Shown here one piece after another: positions 7,438-16,530 of a stretch of DNA of 64,000 nucleotides. The stretch's first letter is position 1. Every line of letters begins with the position of its first letter. The translations under genes were made by a program, and so were the position numbers. This stretch comes from an uncultured Actinomycetes bacterium (GTDB lineage: Bacteria > Actinomycetota > Coriobacteriia > Coriobacteriales > Atopobiaceae): contig OMXZ01000003.1 in assembly GCA_900315165.1 (NCBI GenBank), forward strand, positions 58,632-122,631, read 5' to 3'. The notes under the pieces were generated by a model. The model saw nothing but the letters and a program-made list of their open reading frames with translations. It was not told where the DNA came from and did no database searches.

Positions 7438-9009
7438 CTACTTGGGCTGAGGCTTCGCCTTGGTCGGCAGGGTGTGCTTCGCCGCGATCTGCCGTATCTC
7501 GTCCCCATGGCCCGGCGCCCAATCGGCATAGGACGTCCCGCTCGCATCGACCGTATGTCCTAGCTCCACAAGAAAGGCCGGGATAGCGCTTGCCAGCAGG
7601 GTGTATTCCTCTGCCGCCAGGCATTCCGCCCCCTGCGCGCACGACCCGCCGATGCTGAGGGCGAACGCATCCTGCATCTCGCCGTCGACCTTGCGGCGCA
7701 TGCCGCGGAAACCAAGGGGATGGATCGGGGAGTCTCCGCAGGAGGAGATGCAGCCGCTGATGCCGAGCGCCGGCAGCGCCCCCGCCGAGAGCCCCGCCTC
7801 ACGCACCGCGGCGACTATCTGGCGCAAGAGCTCCTGGGAGTCCGCCACACCGATATCGCAACGGCGATGACCCACGCAGGTCGCCGATGCCTCGAGCGGC
7901 GAGGCCGCCCCATCGGGCGTCGCCGCGAGCACGGCCGCCGCCTCGGATGCCGCCAGGTTGACCACAAAGAGGCCGCCGCCGGGCGTGAGCCGCAGCTCCG
8001 CCGCCTCCCACTTGTCTGTGAGCTCGACCAGCTCGCGCAGGCGCGCCACCGTCACGTATCCGCCCGCCGGGTGGTAGAGCACGGCAAAAAGACCTGCCTG
8101 GCGCTGCGGGACCACGCGCCAGCCCTGCGGAGCCGCAGTGCCATCGCCCGCCTTCCGGATGTCCGGGAACCGCGGCGCCACAGGCACGTCCAGCCCGCCC
8201 TCGCGCATCAGGGCGTCCACGCGCCCGCAATAGTCCTCGAGGAGGTTATCCACCCCCATGGAATCCTGCAGGAAACGGCTGCGTGCCTTGAAGCGGTTGT
8301 CGCGGTCGCCCCTCTCGGAGAAGAGCTCCAGCATGGCGCGGGCGTAGTAGAGCACCTTGTCGGGGCTCACGCTCTCGGCCGCCTCGATGCCAAGGCGGGG
8401 CTTCACGCCCATGCCACCCGCGATCCACACCTGGAAGGTGCCGTCGTCGTTGGCCATGAAGCCCAGGTCCTTGAGGGTCACATGGGTCTCGTCCGCGACG
8501 GAGTCGGCGAAGCCCACCTTGAACTTGCGCGGCAGGGGCGACACGCCCACAAAGTTCAGGAAGCAGGTCTCGACGGCTTGGGCATAGGGCATCACATCCA
8601 TGCGGGACGCGGTGCCGAGGCCCGTGAGGGGCGGGGCCGAGATGTTGTTGGGATTGTCGCCGCCGGCGCCAAAGGTCACGATGCCCGCATCGAGCAGGCG
8701 CAGTACGAGCCGGCGCGCCGCGTGGGGGGCGAGGTCATGCACCTGCAGGGCCTCGCCCGTGGTGATCTTCAGGCGGTCGAGCCCGTAATAGTCGCAGGCG
8801 TCCACGATCGCGCGCGCATGGTCCGGCGTCAGCCGGCCGCCCGGCACGCGGATGCGCAGCATATGCAGGTTATCGCGCTGCAGATAGCCGCCGAAGCTCG
8901 TAGAGACCGCCTTGAACTCCTTGGCGCCAATCTCCTCGCTCTCGTAGCGGTGCGAGGCCTCCTCAAGCCGGGAGAAGTCCTCCCGAAAGCGCGCGTCCTG
9001 GTCGGTCAT
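7438..9009 (-). CDS. sulfite/nitrite reductase, siroheme and [4Fe-4S] type
   Basis: 523 residues with the duplicated ferredoxin-like half-domains of this family. The siroheme/[4Fe-4S] ligand pattern is present: a C-x5-C motif in ATCVGHRRCDIG and C-x3-C in GCISSCG. The segment MGVKPRLG and the early LHMLRIRVPGGRL block are also typical. It would reduce sulfite or nitrite in the cytoplasm with electrons from ferredoxin or a partner subunit; no partner or siroheme-biosynthesis gene is adjacent, so the substrate is undecided. Start ATG at 9009 has a GGGAGG ribosome site. It is transcribed in the same direction as pel but separated by a gap holding a candidate promoter. Confidence 0.88.
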   Translation of the reverse strand: MTDQDARFREDFSRLEEASHRYESEEIGAKEFKAVSTSFGGYLQRDNLHMLRIRVPGGRLTPDHARAIVDACDYYGLDRLKITTGEALQVHDLAPHAARRLVLRLLDAGIVTFGAGGDNPNNISAPPLTGLGTASRMDVMPYAQAVETCFLNFVGVSPLPRKFKVGFADSVADETHVTLKDLGFMANDDGTFQVWIAGGMGVKPRLGIEAAESVSPDKVLYYARAMLELFSERGDRDNRFKARSRFLQDSMGVDNLLEDYCGRVDALMREGGLDVPVAPRFPDIRKAGDGTAAPQGWRVVPQRQAGLFAVLYHPAGGYVTVARLRELVELTDKWEAAELRLTPGGGLFVVNLAASEAAAVLAATPDGAASPLEASATCVGHRRCDIGVADSQELLRQIVAAVREAGLSAGALPALGISGCISSCGDSPIHPLGFRGMRRKVDGEMQDAFALSIGGSCAQGAECLAAEEYTLLASAIPAFLVELGHTVDASGTSYADWAPGHGDEIRQIAAKHTLPTKAKPQPK

Positions 9010-9044
9010 GCCTGCCTCCCGTCCCTCACACTTTTCCGCAGTTT

Positions 9045-11591
9045 CTAAGAGCTATTTTCGACACTTTTCCGTGATTTTGCCGAGAGAATCTGATCCAAGG
9101 CTCGGCCCGTCAGACTCTGGGAGCAGGCACGGACGTCCTCCGGCGTGCCGGCCACGACCACGCGGCCGCCCTCCAAGCCGCCGCCCGGGCCCATATCCAC
9201 GATCCAGTCCGCGTTGCGGATCACATCCAGGTCGTGCTCGATCACGACCACGGTGGCGCCCTGGTCGATGAGTCCCTGGAAGACGTCGAGCAGCGTCCGC
9301 ACATCGAGCGGGTGCAGGCCGATCGTGGGCTCGTCGAAGACGAAAACGGAGTCCTCCTGGCCGCGGCCCATCTCGCTCGCGAGCTTGAGACGCTGGGCCT
9401 CGCCGCCGGAGAGGCCGGGCGTCTCCTCGCCCAGCGTGAGGTAGCCCAGCCCCAGGTCGTGCAGGACCTGCAGGCGACGTTGCACCAGCCTGAGGCCGCG
9501 GGTGGCATCGAGTGCCTCGTCCACGCTCATGTCCATTAGCTCGGGCAGGGTGTGGGCGGCACCGTCCTTGTTGGCGCGACGAACCAGCGAGGCGCTGCGC
9601 GCATAACGCGAGCCGCGGCAGTCGGGGCAGGTTATGGTGACGTCGGGCAGGAACTGCACGTCCAGGCTGATCTGGCCCGTGCCGTCGCAGGTTGGGCAGC
9701 GCAGGCGGCCGGTGTTGTAGGAGAAGTCGCCCGCCTTGTAGCCGAGTGCCTTGGCGTCGGGCGTGCGGGCGTAGGCCTTGCGCAGCTCGTCGTGGACGCC
9801 CGCGTAGGTGGCGACCGTGGAGCGCACGTTGATGCCGATGGGGGTCGCGTCGATCAGCTTGACCTGGCGGATGCCGGGGGCCTCGACCTCGCGGACGTGC
9901 ACGGGCAGAGGCGCGCCGTCGATGCGTGCGCGGAGGCCGGGGATGAGGCTCTCGAGCACCAGGGTCGTCTTGCCCGAGCCCGAGACGCCCGTCACCACCG
10001 TGAGACGCCCCTGCGGGAAATCCACCTCGAGCGGATGGACCGTGTGGATCTGGCCCGTCGCCAGATGAACCTCGCCGCGGGAGAAAAGCTTGTCCTCGCC
10101 GACAGTCGGACGGACGCGCTCCATCTCGCCCGAGAGGAAGGGGCCGATGCGGGAGGCCGAATCGCACTCGAGGTCGGGCACCGTGCCCTGGGCGATGACC
10201 CGTCCGCCGTCGGCGCCCGCGTCCGGGCCCATCTCGATGATCCAGTCGGCGTGGCTCAGCACCTGGGTATCGTGGTCGACCAGTACCACGGAGTTGCCGT
10301 CAGCTGCGAGGTCGTCCATCACGCCCGTGAGGCCACGGAGGTTGTGGGGATGCAGGCCGATAGAGGGCTCGTCGAGCACGTAGAGCACGCCGGTCGTGCG
10401 GTTGCGGACGGCGCGAGCCAGCTGCACGCGCTGGCGCTCGCCCGTGGAGAGCGTAGACGCCGCGCGGTCCAGGGAGAGATACCCCAGACCCAGGTCCAAC
10501 AGGCGGCGCGCCGTGTCCGTGAAGGACTCGCAGATGGTCTTCGCCATGGGCCGCAGCTCCTCCGGCAGGCTCGCGGGCACGCCAGCCACCCACTCGACCA
10601 GCTGGTCCAGGGTCATCGCCGTGGCCTCATCGAGGCCGATGCCGCGCAGACGCGGCGCACGGGCGGCATCGCTGAGGCGCGTGCCGTGGCAGTCGGGGCA
10701 GACGTCCTCCTTGAGGAAGCGGGCAACGCGCTTCATGCCCTTCTCGTCCTTGGCCTTGGCCAGGGAGTTGAGCACGGAGTTGACGGCGGAGTAGTAGGTG
10801 AAGTCCATCTCGGTGGACTGGCCGTTCTTGGGGTTGAGGTAGTGGAGGTGGTGCTTCTCTTGCGCACCGTGGTAGACGATCTCCTTCTCCTCGGGCGTGA
10901 GGTCGCGGAAGGGGACGTCGGTGCGGACGCCCAGGTCGCGGGCCATATCGGCCATGAGGGACCACATGAGGCTGCCCCACACCACCACGGCTCCCTCGTC
11001 GATCGTCTTGGTGTCGTCGGGCACGAGGGTCGACTCGTCCACGGTGCGCACGATGCCCGTACCGCTGCAGGTCGGGCAGGCGCCGGAGCTGTTGAAGGCG
11101 AGCTCCTCCGCCCCGGGCCCATAGAACTCGGCGCCGCACTCCGGGCAGACCGTCGGCCGGCCCAGCGCCACGTCCATGCTGGGCGGCAGATAGTGGCCGT
11201 TGGGACAGCGGTGGCTGGCCAGGCGCGAAAACATCAGGCGCAGGCTGTTGAGCAGCTCGGTCATGGTGCCGAAGGTCGAGCGGATGCCAGGCACGCCCGG
11301 ACGCTGGTGCAGGGCGAGCGCCGCGGGCACATACCGCACCTCGCGCACGTCGGCGCGCTCGGCCTGGGTCATGCGGCGCCGCGTGTAGGTGGAGAGGGAC
11401 TCAAGGTAGCGACGCGACCCCTCGGCATAGAGCACGCCTAGCGCGAGCGAGGACTTGCCCGAGCCCGAGACGCCTGCGATGCCCACAATCTTGTTCAGGG
11501 GAATGTCGACATCCACATCCTTGAGGTTGTGAACCGCCGCACCGCGGACCTCGATATAGTCGGGTGTGACGTTGGGCTGGTTCTTCTCCAT
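9045..11591 (-). CDS. UvrA-like ABC ATPase (excinuclease subunit A paralog)
   Basis: About 848 residues, shorter than housekeeping UvrA (about 940). It has two ABC ATPase halves: Walker A GVSGSGKSS near residue 41 and GVSGSGKTT in the second half, signatures LSTGERQRVQLARA and LSGGEAQRLKLA, and FDEPTIGLHP at the end. Zinc-binding CxxC pairs are present (CPTCSGTG, CPDCHGTR, CPTCDGTG, CPDCRGSR). The short length and lack of neighbouring uvrB/uvrC fit the UvrA-like paralogs often linked to drug or DNA-damage resistance. Start chosen at ATG 11591 (MEKNQP), preceded by AGAGGAA, rather than six codons upstream. Confidence 0.85.
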   Translation of the reverse strand: MEKNQPNVTPDYIEVRGAAVHNLKDVDVDIPLNKIVGIAGVSGSGKSSLALGVLYAEGSRRYLESLSTYTRRRMTQAERADVREVRYVPAALALHQRPGVPGIRSTFGTMTELLNSLRLMFSRLASHRCPNGHYLPPSMDVALGRPTVCPECGAEFYGPGAEELAFNSSGACPTCSGTGIVRTVDESTLVPDDTKTIDEGAVVVWGSLMWSLMADMARDLGVRTDVPFRDLTPEEKEIVYHGAQEKHHLHYLNPKNGQSTEMDFTYYSAVNSVLNSLAKAKDEKGMKRVARFLKEDVCPDCHGTRLSDAARAPRLRGIGLDEATAMTLDQLVEWVAGVPASLPEELRPMAKTICESFTDTARRLLDLGLGYLSLDRAASTLSTGERQRVQLARAVRNRTTGVLYVLDEPSIGLHPHNLRGLTGVMDDLAADGNSVVLVDHDTQVLSHADWIIEMGPDAGADGGRVIAQGTVPDLECDSASRIGPFLSGEMERVRPTVGEDKLFSRGEVHLATGQIHTVHPLEVDFPQGRLTVVTGVSGSGKTTLVLESLIPGLRARIDGAPLPVHVREVEAPGIRQVKLIDATPIGINVRSTVATYAGVHDELRKAYARTPDAKALGYKAGDFSYNTGRLRCPTCDGTGQISLDVQFLPDVTITCPDCRGSRYARSASLVRRANKDGAAHTLPELMDMSVDEALDATRGLRLVQRRLQVLHDLGLGYLTLGEETPGLSGGEAQRLKLASEMGRGQEDSVFVFDEPTIGLHPLDVRTLLDVFQGLIDQGATVVVIEHDLDVIRNADWIVDMGPGGGLEGGRVVVAGTPEDVRACSQSLTGRALDQILSAKSRKSVENSS

Positions 11592-11698
11592 CGGTTCCTC
11601 TTCAAGCAATGCTCCTCCGTTGCGTGCCTATGGTACAACGTGGGTGTGCCTCCATCCTGCTATCACGCCTGCGTCGTCCACGGACGAGGCCCGCCCGC

Positions 11699-11738
11699 GT
11701 GACACTCCCCTGTCCCCTGTCACGTCCCACCCTGTCAC
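11699..11738. repeat. REP-like intergenic repeat, GTGACACTCCCC...CCTGTCAC type
   Basis: Contains GTGACACTCCCCTG followed by TCCCCTGTCAC and another CCTGTCAC. The same motif recurs at 15329, 16502, 25301, 29591, 32057, 43875 and 61344. Lies upstream of the ZIP transporter gene. Confidence 0.6.
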
Positions 11739-11794
11739 ATCCCATGGGCTATCCTAGGAAACCACTACGGTCGTCAGGGATATTGGGGGTTGCC

Positions 11795-12586
11795 ATGACA
11801 GAGGTCGTACAGGGGCTCGCCATTCCCTTCCTGGGGACCACGCTGGGTGCTGCCATGGTCTTCTTTATGCGCGGCGAGCTGGGGCGCGGCGTGCAGCGCG
11901 CCCTCACGGGCTTTGCCGCGGGGGTCATGGTGGCAGCCTCCATCTGGAGCCTGCTCATCCCCGCCATGGAGGAATCCACGGCGGCCGGCATGGGGCAGCT
12001 GGCCTTCCTGCCTGCCGTCATCGGCTTCTGGCTGGGCGTTCTGCTTCTCCTCGTGCTGGACTCCGCCATCCCCCACCTGCACATGGGCGCCACGGACAAC
12101 GAGCCCGAGGGCCCGCACAGCAACCTGCAGCGCACGACCCTCATGGTGCTGGCCGTCGCCATCCACAACTTCCCCGAGGGCATGGCCGTGGGCGTGGTGT
12201 GGGCCGGCTGGCTGGCGGGTCAGACGGATATCACCGCGGCGGGTGCGCTGGCCCTCTCGCTGGGCATCGCAATCCAGAACTTCCCCGAGGGCGCCATCGT
12301 CTCGCTACCCCTGCATGCCGAGGGGGAGTCGCGGAGCAAGGCCTTCCTCAACGGCTTTCTTTCGGGCGCCGTGGAGCCGCTGGGCGCGATACTCACCATT
12401 GACTTCGCCAGCCACGTCATCCCGCTCATGCCCTACCTGCTGAGCTTCGCCGCCGGCGCCATGATGTATGTGGTGGTGGAGGAGCTCATCCCCGAGATGA
12501 GCGAGGGCGAGCACTCCAATGTCGGAGTGCTCATGTTTGCCCTCGGTTTCACGGTGATGATGGCCCTCGACGTCGCGCTGGGCTGA
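11795..12586 (+). CDS. ZIP-family divalent metal transporter
   Basis: 263 residues with about eight membrane helices. The ZIP signature helices are visible: VAIHNFPEGMAVGV (helix IV, with the HNFPEG metal site) and LGIAIQNFPEGAIVSLPL (helix V, QNFPEG). It ends in a VVEELIPE helix, another family hallmark. These proteins import zinc or other divalent cations into the cytoplasm (ZupT/GufA-like). The ATG at 11795 follows a GGGGGT ribosome site; the frame is open further upstream but that part lies in repeat-rich intergenic DNA. Converges tail to tail with the nuclease gene, two bases apart. Confidence 0.92.
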   Translation: MTEVVQGLAIPFLGTTLGAAMVFFMRGELGRGVQRALTGFAAGVMVAASIWSLLIPAMEESTAAGMGQLAFLPAVIGFWLGVLLLLVLDSAIPHLHMGATDNEPEGPHSNLQRTTLMVLAVAIHNFPEGMAVGVVWAGWLAGQTDITAAGALALSLGIAIQNFPEGAIVSLPLHAEGESRSKAFLNGFLSGAVEPLGAILTIDFASHVIPLMPYLLSFAAGAMMYVVVEELIPEMSEGEHSNVGVLMFALGFTVMMALDVALG

Positions 12587-12588
12587 GG

Positions 12589-13590
12589 CTATTTCGCCTG
12601 CCGTTCCTTCGCCGCTTTGACGGCCTTGCCGATGGCCTCGCGGTCCATGCCCTGGGCCTCCAGCTGTGCGGCCAGCTCTTCGATACCCTGCTCACGGCCC
12701 TGCTCGATGCCCTGCTCGATACCCTGCTCGATGCCCTGCTCGATGCCCTGCTCGATACCCTGCTCGATGCCCTGCTCGATGCCCTGCTCGATGCCTTTTT
12801 CAAGGCCGCGGGCTTCCGCCTCCTTCTGCAGGCGCTCAGAGCGCTCGCCCAAAAGCTCAAGAACCTCTCCGCCCATGGCAGCCCTCACTTTCTTGCGCAG
12901 GTCCTCATATGATTCCAGGACATAGTCGGATACCCTGATTATAAGCTCGACGAGCGATTCGTAGAGGTCTACCAGCCCTTCCCCGAGCGTCATCTTTTCA
13001 AGCCGCCTGCTCATCTCCGCGCACTCAGCAATGAGCTCGGCGGTCTGGCCCTTGTCGCCAGCAATCCGCCCAAGCTCCTTCTCGTAGCGCATGAGGTAGT
13101 AGGGCGCCAGGATGAGGAGCCGCTTTTCGAAGATGTCGTCGCTCGAGTAGCTTTGGGCCTTGACCACGCCCGACTGATACATGAAGGAGTCGCCGTTTGG
13201 TAGGTTGACCTTCATCTCGAGAGTATCCGGGGTCGAGGGCGTGTCCCTCAGGAAGAGCACGCACGAGGCCGGAAAGTCCATCTCATAGGGAGGTCCAGCG
13301 GCGATTGCCTGCTCAAGCGCGATGTTGAAGTCATATTCGATCATGCGCACCACCATGCTGGCGTCCGGCGTGCTCTGGCATTCGATGTGGTAGATCTTGT
13401 CGCCCAGCCTGAACACGGAATCGTCCACGATGCTGCCGCGCGGCGTCTCGTGCTCGTTGGTGAACTGCACTATCTCCGCATCCAGCGGATACCGACGGCC
13501 AAAGCTCTCGTTGATAAAGGGCACGATGAGCTCGGGCGTCTTGCGCAGCATCGTCTTAAACACGGAATCAAATATCGTATTGTTTTCCAA
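12589..13590 (-). CDS. Rpn/PD-(D/E)XK nuclease-family putative transposase with IEQG repeats
   Basis: About 333 residues. The N-terminal part (NNTIFDSVFKTMLRKTPELIVPFIN ... KIYHIECQSTPDASM) matches Rpn/PD-(D/E)XK-type recombination-promoting nucleases, with the ECQ core of the nuclease motif. The C-terminal third is charged and helical and includes IEQG repeated many times, then EELAAQLEAQGMDREAIGKA. Rpn proteins are often single, variable-copy, phase-variable genes. I chose the TTG at 13590 (LENNTIF) because GGGGAGAGAATC precedes it; an in-frame TTG at 13632 is less well placed. Confidence 0.72.
   Translation of the reverse strand: MENNTIFDSVFKTMLRKTPELIVPFINESFGRRYPLDAEIVQFTNEHETPRGSIVDDSVFRLGDKIYHIECQSTPDASMVVRMIEYDFNIALEQAIAAGPPYEMDFPASCVLFLRDTPSTPDTLEMKVNLPNGDSFMYQSGVVKAQSYSSDDIFEKRLLILAPYYLMRYEKELGRIAGDKGQTAELIAECAEMSRRLEKMTLGEGLVDLYESLVELIIRVSDYVLESYEDLRKKVRAAMGGEVLELLGERSERLQKEAEARGLEKGIEQGIEQGIEQGIEQGIEQGIEQGIEQGIEQGREQGIEELAAQLEAQGMDREAIGKAVKAAKERQAK
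12687..12794 (-). repeat. coding 12-nt tandem repeat encoding IEQG
   Basis: On the plus strand the unit CCCTGCTCGATG/ACC repeats about nine times without interruption. Third-position differences (gcc or acc) distinguish units. Because the unit is a multiple of three, copy-number changes would alter protein length without frameshift. Confidence 0.9.
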
Positions 13591-13866
13591 GATTCTCTCC
13601 CCTCTTCGCCTTGATTGTCCACGCTTGGACAAGGACTAAGGAGAGGGGCCTTCGGGCCAACCGCGGTTGGGAAAGAAGAAAATAGGCATGGGCACTCCAC
13701 GAGACAGACTTCCACCAGACTGTTCACTTGAAGACGCCCGCCATGGAATGAAAGTACCAAGGTGTGCGGAACATACCCGCACCGAGTCACCCTGTACCCC
13801 TTATAGCCACAGGTTTCTGCGTATTAACCGCCCGGACAGGCAGGGAGCCTTGCATCGGCGCCCAAC

Positions 13867-14508
13867 CTACCGATCTCCTCCAGTATGCCACAGGCGCAGC
13901 CAGGCATCTGCGAGGATCTGGGCGTGGTCGAAGGCGAGGCCCTCACCCGCAACATCCGCCGCGCGCAACGTGCCCGTGATCGGCGCGGCCGCCGGGAAGA
14001 AGGACGCACCCAGCTTCTCTGCGCCTGAGGTGAAGGTCAGGCTGGTGCGCCCGTCTTGTTCCACCGCCGCCACATCGAACCACTGCGCCTTGGCCGCATC
14101 GTCGCCCGCGTGCACGGTGACGCCTTTGTCGTCCAGCGCGACGAAGGCATAGGAAATGGTCCAGCCGCGCGGGTCACGACCCGGCGTGGAGTAGAGGGCA
14201 ATCGGCTCCAGGGCCAGGCCCTCGACGCCCGTCTCCTCGGCCAGCTCACGTGCCGCAGCCTGATCGGCTGTCTCACCCGGCGAGACAAAGCCGCCCGGCG
14301 TAGCCCAACAACCTAGGTAGGGATGGCCGCCGCGCTGCACAAGCAGGACCTGCAGGCGGCCGGCCGAATCGCCCTCCCCCACGTGCCGGAAGACGCAGAT
14401 ATCAGCCGTGAGCGACGGCTGGGGATACTTCTTGGGCGAGTAGTCCGCCAGGAACTCCTCCTCGGTCAGCCCTTTCTTGTCCTTCATGCCCGGCATCCTT
14501 GATGGCAT
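13867..14508 (-). CDS. NUDIX hydrolase
   Basis: 213 residues. The Nudix box is intact: GGFVSPGETADQAA followed by RELAEETGV, giving G-x5-E-x7-REUxEExGU. Nudix enzymes cleave nucleoside diphosphates linked to another moiety; the large N-terminal extension and C-terminal domain (ADVAGEGLAFDHAQILADAW) resemble the NrtR/ADP-ribose-pyrophosphatase-like group, but the substrate cannot be assigned. The start ATG at 14508 has an AGGAGGT site, located in the ogt stop region (stop at 14512-14514), so the two genes are one transcript. Confidence 0.88.
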   Translation of the reverse strand: MPSRMPGMKDKKGLTEEEFLADYSPKKYPQPSLTADICVFRHVGEGDSAGRLQVLLVQRGGHPYLGCWATPGGFVSPGETADQAAARELAEETGVEGLALEPIALYSTPGRDPRGWTISYAFVALDDKGVTVHAGDDAAKAQWFDVAAVEQDGRTSLTFTSGAEKLGASFFPAAAPITGTLRAADVAGEGLAFDHAQILADAWLRLWHTGGDR

Positions 14509-14511
14509 AGC

Positions 14512-15108
14512 CTACCTCCTCACAAGCTTGAGCACCTCCAAGGGTACACCCTCGTGCTCGAGCAGCCAGACCTTGCGAGGCAGGCCGCCGTCGTAACCGG
14601 TGAGATAGCCGCTGGCGCCGACCACGCGGTGGCAGGGGATGATGATGTTCACGGGATTGCGACCCACGGCGCCACCCGTCGCGCGTGCCGACGTGCGCTC
14701 CTTGCCGAGGCGCACCGCCGCACGTTTGCCCAGCTCACCATAGGTGGTCATCTGTCCGAAGGGGATGTGGCGCAGCTCGGCCCAGACCGCCTCCTGGAAG
14801 GGCGTCCCGCGCAGGCAGAAGGTCAGCTCATCCGGAGCGGGCCTGTCACCTACAAAGTAGCGATCCAGCCAATCGCGGACCCGGGCAAGGTGAGCGGCTG
14901 CGGGCGAGGTCTCAGCTGCGGCGTCCAGCTCCTCGGCGGCCACCCGCGTCGCCTGCGGCAACTCCGTCTGACACGTGCCGCCAAAGTGCACTTGGTCGTG
15001 GTACCAGAGGCCGCAGACGCCCTCATCGCAGGCAGCGACCAGCACCTCTTCCAGCGGCGTATCCAAGACGACCGTGGTGAGCGCGCGAGACTTTTTATCG
15101 GCGGACAT
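14512..15108 (-). CDS. ogt: methylated-DNA-protein-cysteine methyltransferase
   Basis: 198 residues. The C-terminal domain carries the suicide-acceptor motif IIPCHRVVGASG and the preceding FQEAVWAELRHIPFGQMTTYGELGKR block, both hallmarks of O6-alkylguanine-DNA alkyltransferases. It repairs O6-methylguanine in the cytoplasm by transferring the alkyl group to the PCHR cysteine. The N-terminal domain is the usual variable one. ATG 15108 follows AAGGGAGGT. It forms a DNA-repair operon with the NUDIX gene downstream and an alkA fragment upstream. Confidence 0.93.
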   Translation of the reverse strand: MSADKKSRALTTVVLDTPLEEVLVAACDEGVCGLWYHDQVHFGGTCQTELPQATRVAAEELDAAAETSPAAAHLARVRDWLDRYFVGDRPAPDELTFCLRGTPFQEAVWAELRHIPFGQMTTYGELGKRAAVRLGKERTSARATGGAVGRNPVNIIIPCHRVVGASGYLTGYDGGLPRKVWLLEHEGVPLEVLKLVRR

Positions 15109-15121
15109 AGGACCTCCCTTG

Positions 15122-15328
15122 CTACTCGATGTTCCACAGGTTGAGCGAGGCGTACGCGCGCCACAGGCTCCAGGCGCGAGCGTATTCCTGAATCTGCTTG
15201 GGCGTGCGCGGCGCCAGGACCTTCTTGACGCCCAAGTCGGTCGCCGGAAACGCGTCCGTCCAGCTCATCATGCCCATGGCCAGGTAGTTGGCGGTCCAAT
15301 CCCCGATGCCGGGTATCTGCAGCCGGGC
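15122..15328 (-). pseudogene. 3' fragment of a DNA-3-methyladenine glycosylase (AlkA)
   Basis: The last 69 codons of an AlkA-type glycosylase remain: LQIPGIGDWTANYLAMG (the helix-hairpin-helix and glycine-rich loop), TDAFPATDLGVKK (with the catalytic aspartate region) and a terminal WRAYASLNLWNIE. Everything 5' of this is replaced by a REP-like repeat beginning at about 15329. A full AlkA is about 200-300 residues, so most is missing and the fragment has no start. Its position directly before ogt suggests an original alkA-ogt-nudix alkylation-repair operon. Confidence 0.8.
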
Positions 15329-15375
15329 GTGTCACTCCTCCGTCACCTGTCACGAGCTTCTCCATCCCCTGTTAC
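15329..15375. repeat. REP-like intergenic repeat at the alkA break point
   Basis: GTGTCACTCCTCCGTCACCTGTCAC followed by a weaker second half (CCCCTGTTACGCG). It abuts the truncated end of the alkA fragment. Confidence 0.6.
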
Positions 15376-15380
15376 GCGTC

Positions 15381-16379
15381 TTACGCCAGATACTGCGCGA
15401 AGTAGGACTCGATTTTGTCCCAGGGGATGAAGTCGCCCTCACCGCCGTCGTAGAGGTCGCAGTGGGTGGCGCCCGGCACGATGTAGAGCTCCTTGTTGTC
15501 CGGGTTCACGGAGCCGTCCATCATGTCCGCGAAGGCGTCCTTGCCAAAGTAGAGGCTGTGGGCCTTTTCGCCATGGATCACGAGGACCGCGTTCTCGATC
15601 TCGTTGGTATAGCACAGGAAGCGGGCGTTGGCGTAGGCGATGGTGCCCGTCACGTTCCAGCCTTCGTTGGAGTTGAGCGAGCGGGGATGGTAGCCGCGGC
15701 TAGTCTTGTAGTACGCAGAGTACTGCTGCACGAAGTCGGGCGTGTCCGCGGGCGCCGGGTAGTCCAGGCAGCCGCCGGCGCGCTTGTGCTCGCCTGCGTA
15801 CTCGGACGTGCGCGCGGCGGCCAGGGCCTTGCGGGCGGCGATGCGCTTGTCGGCCGCGTCGTCTGCGTCGAAGTAGCCGTTGCCGTTGATGCGGGTCATG
15901 TCGTACATGGTTGAGACGAGCGTGGCCTTGATGCGGGGGTCAGCCGCCGCGGCGTTGAGTGCGATGCCGCCCCAGCCGCAGATGCCCACGATGCCGATGC
16001 GGTCCGCATCCACGTCGGCGCGGTTGGAAAGGTAGTCCACCGCGGCCATGAAGTCCTCGGTATTGATGTCGGGGCTCGCGTTGTAGCGGGCCGCGCCGCC
16101 CGACTCACCTGTGAAGCTGGGGTCGAAGGCGATGGTCAGATAGCCCGCCTCGGCTAGGTGCTGGGCATAGAGGCCGCTAGCCTGCTCTTTGACGGCACCG
16201 AAGGGACCCGACACTGCGAGGGCGGCCAGGCGCGCGTCCGCCGGCACGTCCTTAGGACGGTAGAGGTCGGCCGCCAAGGTGATGCCGTAGAGGTTCTCGA
16301 AGGTTATCTTCTCGTGATCGACCTTGTCCGACTGCGGGAAGGTCTTGTCCCACTCCTGCGTGAGGTTCAGCTGCTCCAT
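15381..16379 (-). CDS. alpha/beta hydrolase with cysteine-type nucleophile elbow
   Basis: 332 residues, DLH/YcjY-like alpha/beta hydrolase. Segments FENLYGITLAADLYRP, LTIAFDPSFTGESGG and VDADRIGIVGICGWGG are family-typical. The nucleophile elbow is G-I-C-G-W-G, with cysteine where most lipases and esterases have serine (GxSxG), as in dienelactone hydrolases. The C-terminal PGATHCDLYD supplies the histidine. Probably cytosolic (no signal peptide). Start ATG 16379 follows AGGAGCACACC; upstream in-frame ATGs lack a ribosome site. Substrate unknown. Confidence 0.85.
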   Translation of the reverse strand: MEQLNLTQEWDKTFPQSDKVDHEKITFENLYGITLAADLYRPKDVPADARLAALAVSGPFGAVKEQASGLYAQHLAEAGYLTIAFDPSFTGESGGAARYNASPDINTEDFMAAVDYLSNRADVDADRIGIVGICGWGGIALNAAAADPRIKATLVSTMYDMTRINGNGYFDADDAADKRIAARKALAAARTSEYAGEHKRAGGCLDYPAPADTPDFVQQYSAYYKTSRGYHPRSLNSNEGWNVTGTIAYANARFLCYTNEIENAVLVIHGEKAHSLYFGKDAFADMMDGSVNPDNKELYIVPGATHCDLYDGGEGDFIPWDKIESYFAQYLA

Positions 16380-16501
16380 GGTGTGCTCCTGTCTGCGGAT
16401 TGCCATTTGACGCACTTCTTCATGCTGATAGTGTGACAGGCGCACCGGATAAAAACCAATGCCTATATTGCAACTTTAAGTATGCCCGCTCGGCATCCCA
16501 C

Positions 16502-16530
16502 GCGTGACAACCCCCGTCTCCTTTCACGCT
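16502..16530. repeat. degenerate REP-like repeat
   Basis: GCGTGACAACCCCCGTCTCCTTTCACGC, a diverged copy of the GTGACA...TGTCAC element, at the 3' end of phzF. Confidence 0.45.

Noticed and set aside
12617..12925. Plus-strand frame with repeated PCSIPCSM
   Set aside because: Reverse reading of the IEQG repeat of the nuclease gene.
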